Source: Spirochaetia bacterium | GTDB lineage: Bacteria > Spirochaetota > Spirochaetia > Treponematales > Breznakiellaceae | Assembly (NCBI GenBank): GCA_025997875.1 | Contig: BNVE01000184.1 | Span: 1-5,462 of the forward strand | Length of the DNA: 5,462 nt | Direction: 5' to 3' | In this document: piece after piece, positions 4,520 through 5,462 of the stretch | How positions within the stretch are numbered: position 1 is the first letter of the stretch | Layout of the letters: every line of letters begins with the position of its first letter | Translations under genes and position numbers: made by a program | The notes under the pieces: generated by a model | Databases searched by the model: none | Told to the model about the DNA's origin: nothing | The model's input: only the letters and a program-made list of their open reading frames with translations

Positions 4520-4663
4520 GTGAAAAGATACGGCTATGAGTTCTGCGGCTTTTCTATGGGCTTCTATGAACGAAATTCAGGGGTGTTTTTGCGGGGGGCT
4601 GTTGGAAGTAAAAAGCTGTTTCTGCGTTCTGTTATGCGAAATTCGGCGTTTAAGACATCATAA
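4520..4663 (+). CDS. Possible gene remnant or small protein, unknown
   Basis: The frame is open from 4478 to TAA 4661-4663. It has no ATG until the middle, and GTG 4520 is the first usable start but lacks a clear ribosome binding site. The encoded stretch (VKRYGYEFCGFSMGFYERNS, then GVFLRGAVGSKKLFLRSVMRN) has a believable protein composition, unlike the surrounding hairpin-derived frames. It may be a decayed piece of a longer gene. I recognise no family, and the frame could be open by chance. Confidence 0.2.
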   Translation: MKRYGYEFCGFSMGFYERNSGVFLRGAVGSKKLFLRSVMRNSAFKTS

Positions 4664-4938
4664 AAGACATCAGATACCTGTCCTTTTCGGTCTTTTTTAA
4701 TTCCTCTCAATCTCATTGAGGTATTGACTAATTCCTTATACTGTAATAAGTTATACCTATCAATCCCACTTGGGAGTAGTCAAATAGACGGGGTAGCGAA
4801 TGTTTGCCGCGTTTGTTCGGCTCGCCTGTATCTGTATCGCTTTGCGTTGTGTGAACACGCCCTAGATGTGCATTTCCCCATTTTAATACCGTATCATAAT
4901 ACCAAACCGATTCTCAACAATATAGGCTTTTTCTGGTT
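4664..4938. other. Gene-free stretch, lower GC
   Basis: No convincing gene is seen on either strand. It begins with AAGACATCA, the second of two copies at 12-bp spacing (4652 and 4664), and has a CTCAAT/ATTGAG hairpin at 4706-4720. A weak promoter-like pair, TTGAGG (4716-4721) and TATACT (4737-4742), has a short 15-base spacer. Nothing else stands out. Confidence 0.4.
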
Positions 4939-4946
4939 CAAAATTT

Positions 4947-5056
4947 GTAACCGTTCACGCCACTACATGTAGTGCCTTTATTTGTATATATACACTACAT
5001 ACAGCGTTTTAGAAATGTTACTACACCATATATAGACATACCCCGTGAACGGTTAC
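4947..5056. mobile_element. 110-bp MITE-like element with 13-bp terminal inverted repeats
   Basis: GTAACCGTTCACG (4947-4959) is perfectly inverted at 5044-5056. CAAAATT stands outside both ends (4939-4945 and 5057-5063), like a 7-bp target duplication, though AAAATT is nearly self-complementary and could instead extend the inverted repeat. Inside are the 14-bp palindrome CACTACATGTAGTG (4961-4974) and a further CACTACAT (4993-5000). There is no coding capacity. A non-autonomous transposon or a protein-binding structure both fit. Confidence 0.5.
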
Positions 5057-5147
5057 CAAAATTCCATCCTCCAACCATGGGTCCGAACACTCCCCAGTTG
5101 TCCGAAAGCTCAAATAAAAGTTTTTTATTAAGAGCCGTAGCCCTTTT

Positions 5148-5176
5148 GGGGTTTAATACCCCGCCGCTCTGCGGCG
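5148..5176 (+). promoter_or_regulatory. IS left-end hairpins
   Basis: GGGGT/ACCCC (5148-5162, loop TTAAT) is followed at once by CGCCGC/GCGGCG (5162-5176, loop TCT), the two sharing base 5162 and so being partly alternative. In this family TnpA binds subterminal hairpins to position cleavage. They also block incoming transcripts and so limit transposase expression. Confidence 0.6.
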
Positions 5177-5212
5177 CTTAAAAAAGAGAGTAAGGTGTGA
5201 TAGAATGGAACG

Positions 5213-5462
5213 ATGAGCGAATATATACACAAATCACATAATGTATCGGTGCTGTTATATCATATAGTATGCCCTGCGAAGTATCGAAGGATAGTGATTA
5301 GCGAAGAAGTAGATACGACGTTAAAGGAAGTATGCATAGAAATAAGTAAGAGGTATGAGATAAAATTTATAGAAATAGGGACGGAGGGAGACCATGTGCA
5401 TTTTCTGGTACAATTGGTGCCCAAATATAGCCCAACGAAAATAGTGACTACGATAAAAAGTA
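5213..5462 (+). CDS. tnpA: IS200/IS605-family transposase TnpA, N-terminal 83 residues
   Basis: The protein opens MSEYIHKSHNVSVLLYHIVC, then PAKYRRIVI, the classic IS200-type start, and runs off the window edge. The HUH metal-binding motif is present as HVHFLV with histidines 61 and 63. The catalytic tyrosine expected at about residue 125 lies beyond the window, so activity cannot be judged. Y1 transposases of about 130-155 residues cut and rejoin single-stranded DNA at the element's ends, often on the lagging strand. ATG 5213 is chosen because the motif-bearing N-terminus begins there. The ribosome binding site is poor (GGAA 2 bases away, or AAGGTG 15 bases away), and ATG 5205 opens a four-codon frame ending over the start, consistent with the low expression known for IS200. 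Confidence 0.93.
   Translation, partial: MSEYIHKSHNVSVLLYHIVCPAKYRRIVISEEVDTTLKEVCIEISKRYEIKFIEIGTEGDHVHFLVQLVPKYSPTKIVTTIKS

Larger units (their letters stand above)
5130..5462 (+). mobile_element. Left part of an IS200/IS605-family insertion sequence
   Basis: The TnpA gene together with tandem subterminal hairpins 40-60 bases before it is the usual left-end layout of single-strand transposing IS200/IS605 elements, which lack terminal inverted repeats and make no target duplication. The exact left border cannot be read from the sequence. It should lie shortly upstream of the hairpins, about 5110-5145. The right end, and any accessory TnpB gene, is beyond the window. Confidence 0.7.

Noticed and set aside
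4461..4638. Two GTTATGCG octamers (4461 and 4631) as integron attC core sites around a small cassette
   Set aside because: They resemble attC right-end cores, but I could not find the matching left-end core (…AAC) or the paired inner sites needed for a real attC.
4724..4972. TTG-started frame of 82 codons
   Set aside because: There is no ribosome binding site, the composition is Cys/Tyr/Leu-rich, and it ends inside the palindrome of the inverted-repeat element.

Overview
The window looks like part of an integrated or extrachromosomal mobile element (phage, satellite or plasmid-like) in a bacterium of intermediate GC content. A spirochaete such as a gut Treponema is my best guess. It rests only on remembered resemblance of the first protein's repeat style and C-terminus, so confidence is low.

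Layout. (1) Positions 1-86 hold the probable last codons of an unidentified protein, followed by a strong hairpin (98-119). (2) Positions 94-2874 hold a tightly packed plus-strand gene row: a repeat-built protein of unknown function (166-735, with coding-like sequence running upstream of its only good start), a 38-residue micro-gene with a strong ribosome binding site (747-863), a small Ig-like phage structural protein resembling the BppU N-terminal region (844-1140), an unrecognised helical protein (1140-1532), and a P4/D5-type superfamily 3 replicative helicase (1480-2874). The last four overlap or nearly touch, so they are probably one transcription unit. The helicase is the only gene whose function is clear.

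(3) Positions 2875-5212 are about 2.3 kb with no convincing gene. The first part (3083-3297) has the makeup of a replication origin: a GC hairpin, three TGCCGGG iterons at exactly 10-bp spacing, then an almost pure A/T stretch carrying two inverted repeats. It lies just downstream of the helicase, which would be its natural user. The middle part (3340-4450) is very dense in GC hairpins. It includes a 137-nt foldback with a 24-bp perfect C-run/G-run stem and a strong G-quadruplex motif, a 16-bp perfect hairpin, terminator-like stems, and a motif cluster repeated at 3939 and 4250, part of which recurs at 3314. It could be a large structured RNA or a composite of degraded mobile elements. The last part (4680-5130) is lower in GC and carries a 110-bp element with 13-bp perfect terminal inverted repeats flanked by CAAAATT, resembling a miniature transposable element.

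(4) Positions 5148-5462 are the left end of an IS200/IS605-family insertion sequence: subterminal hairpins and the first 83 residues of the Y1 transposase TnpA, cut by the window edge.
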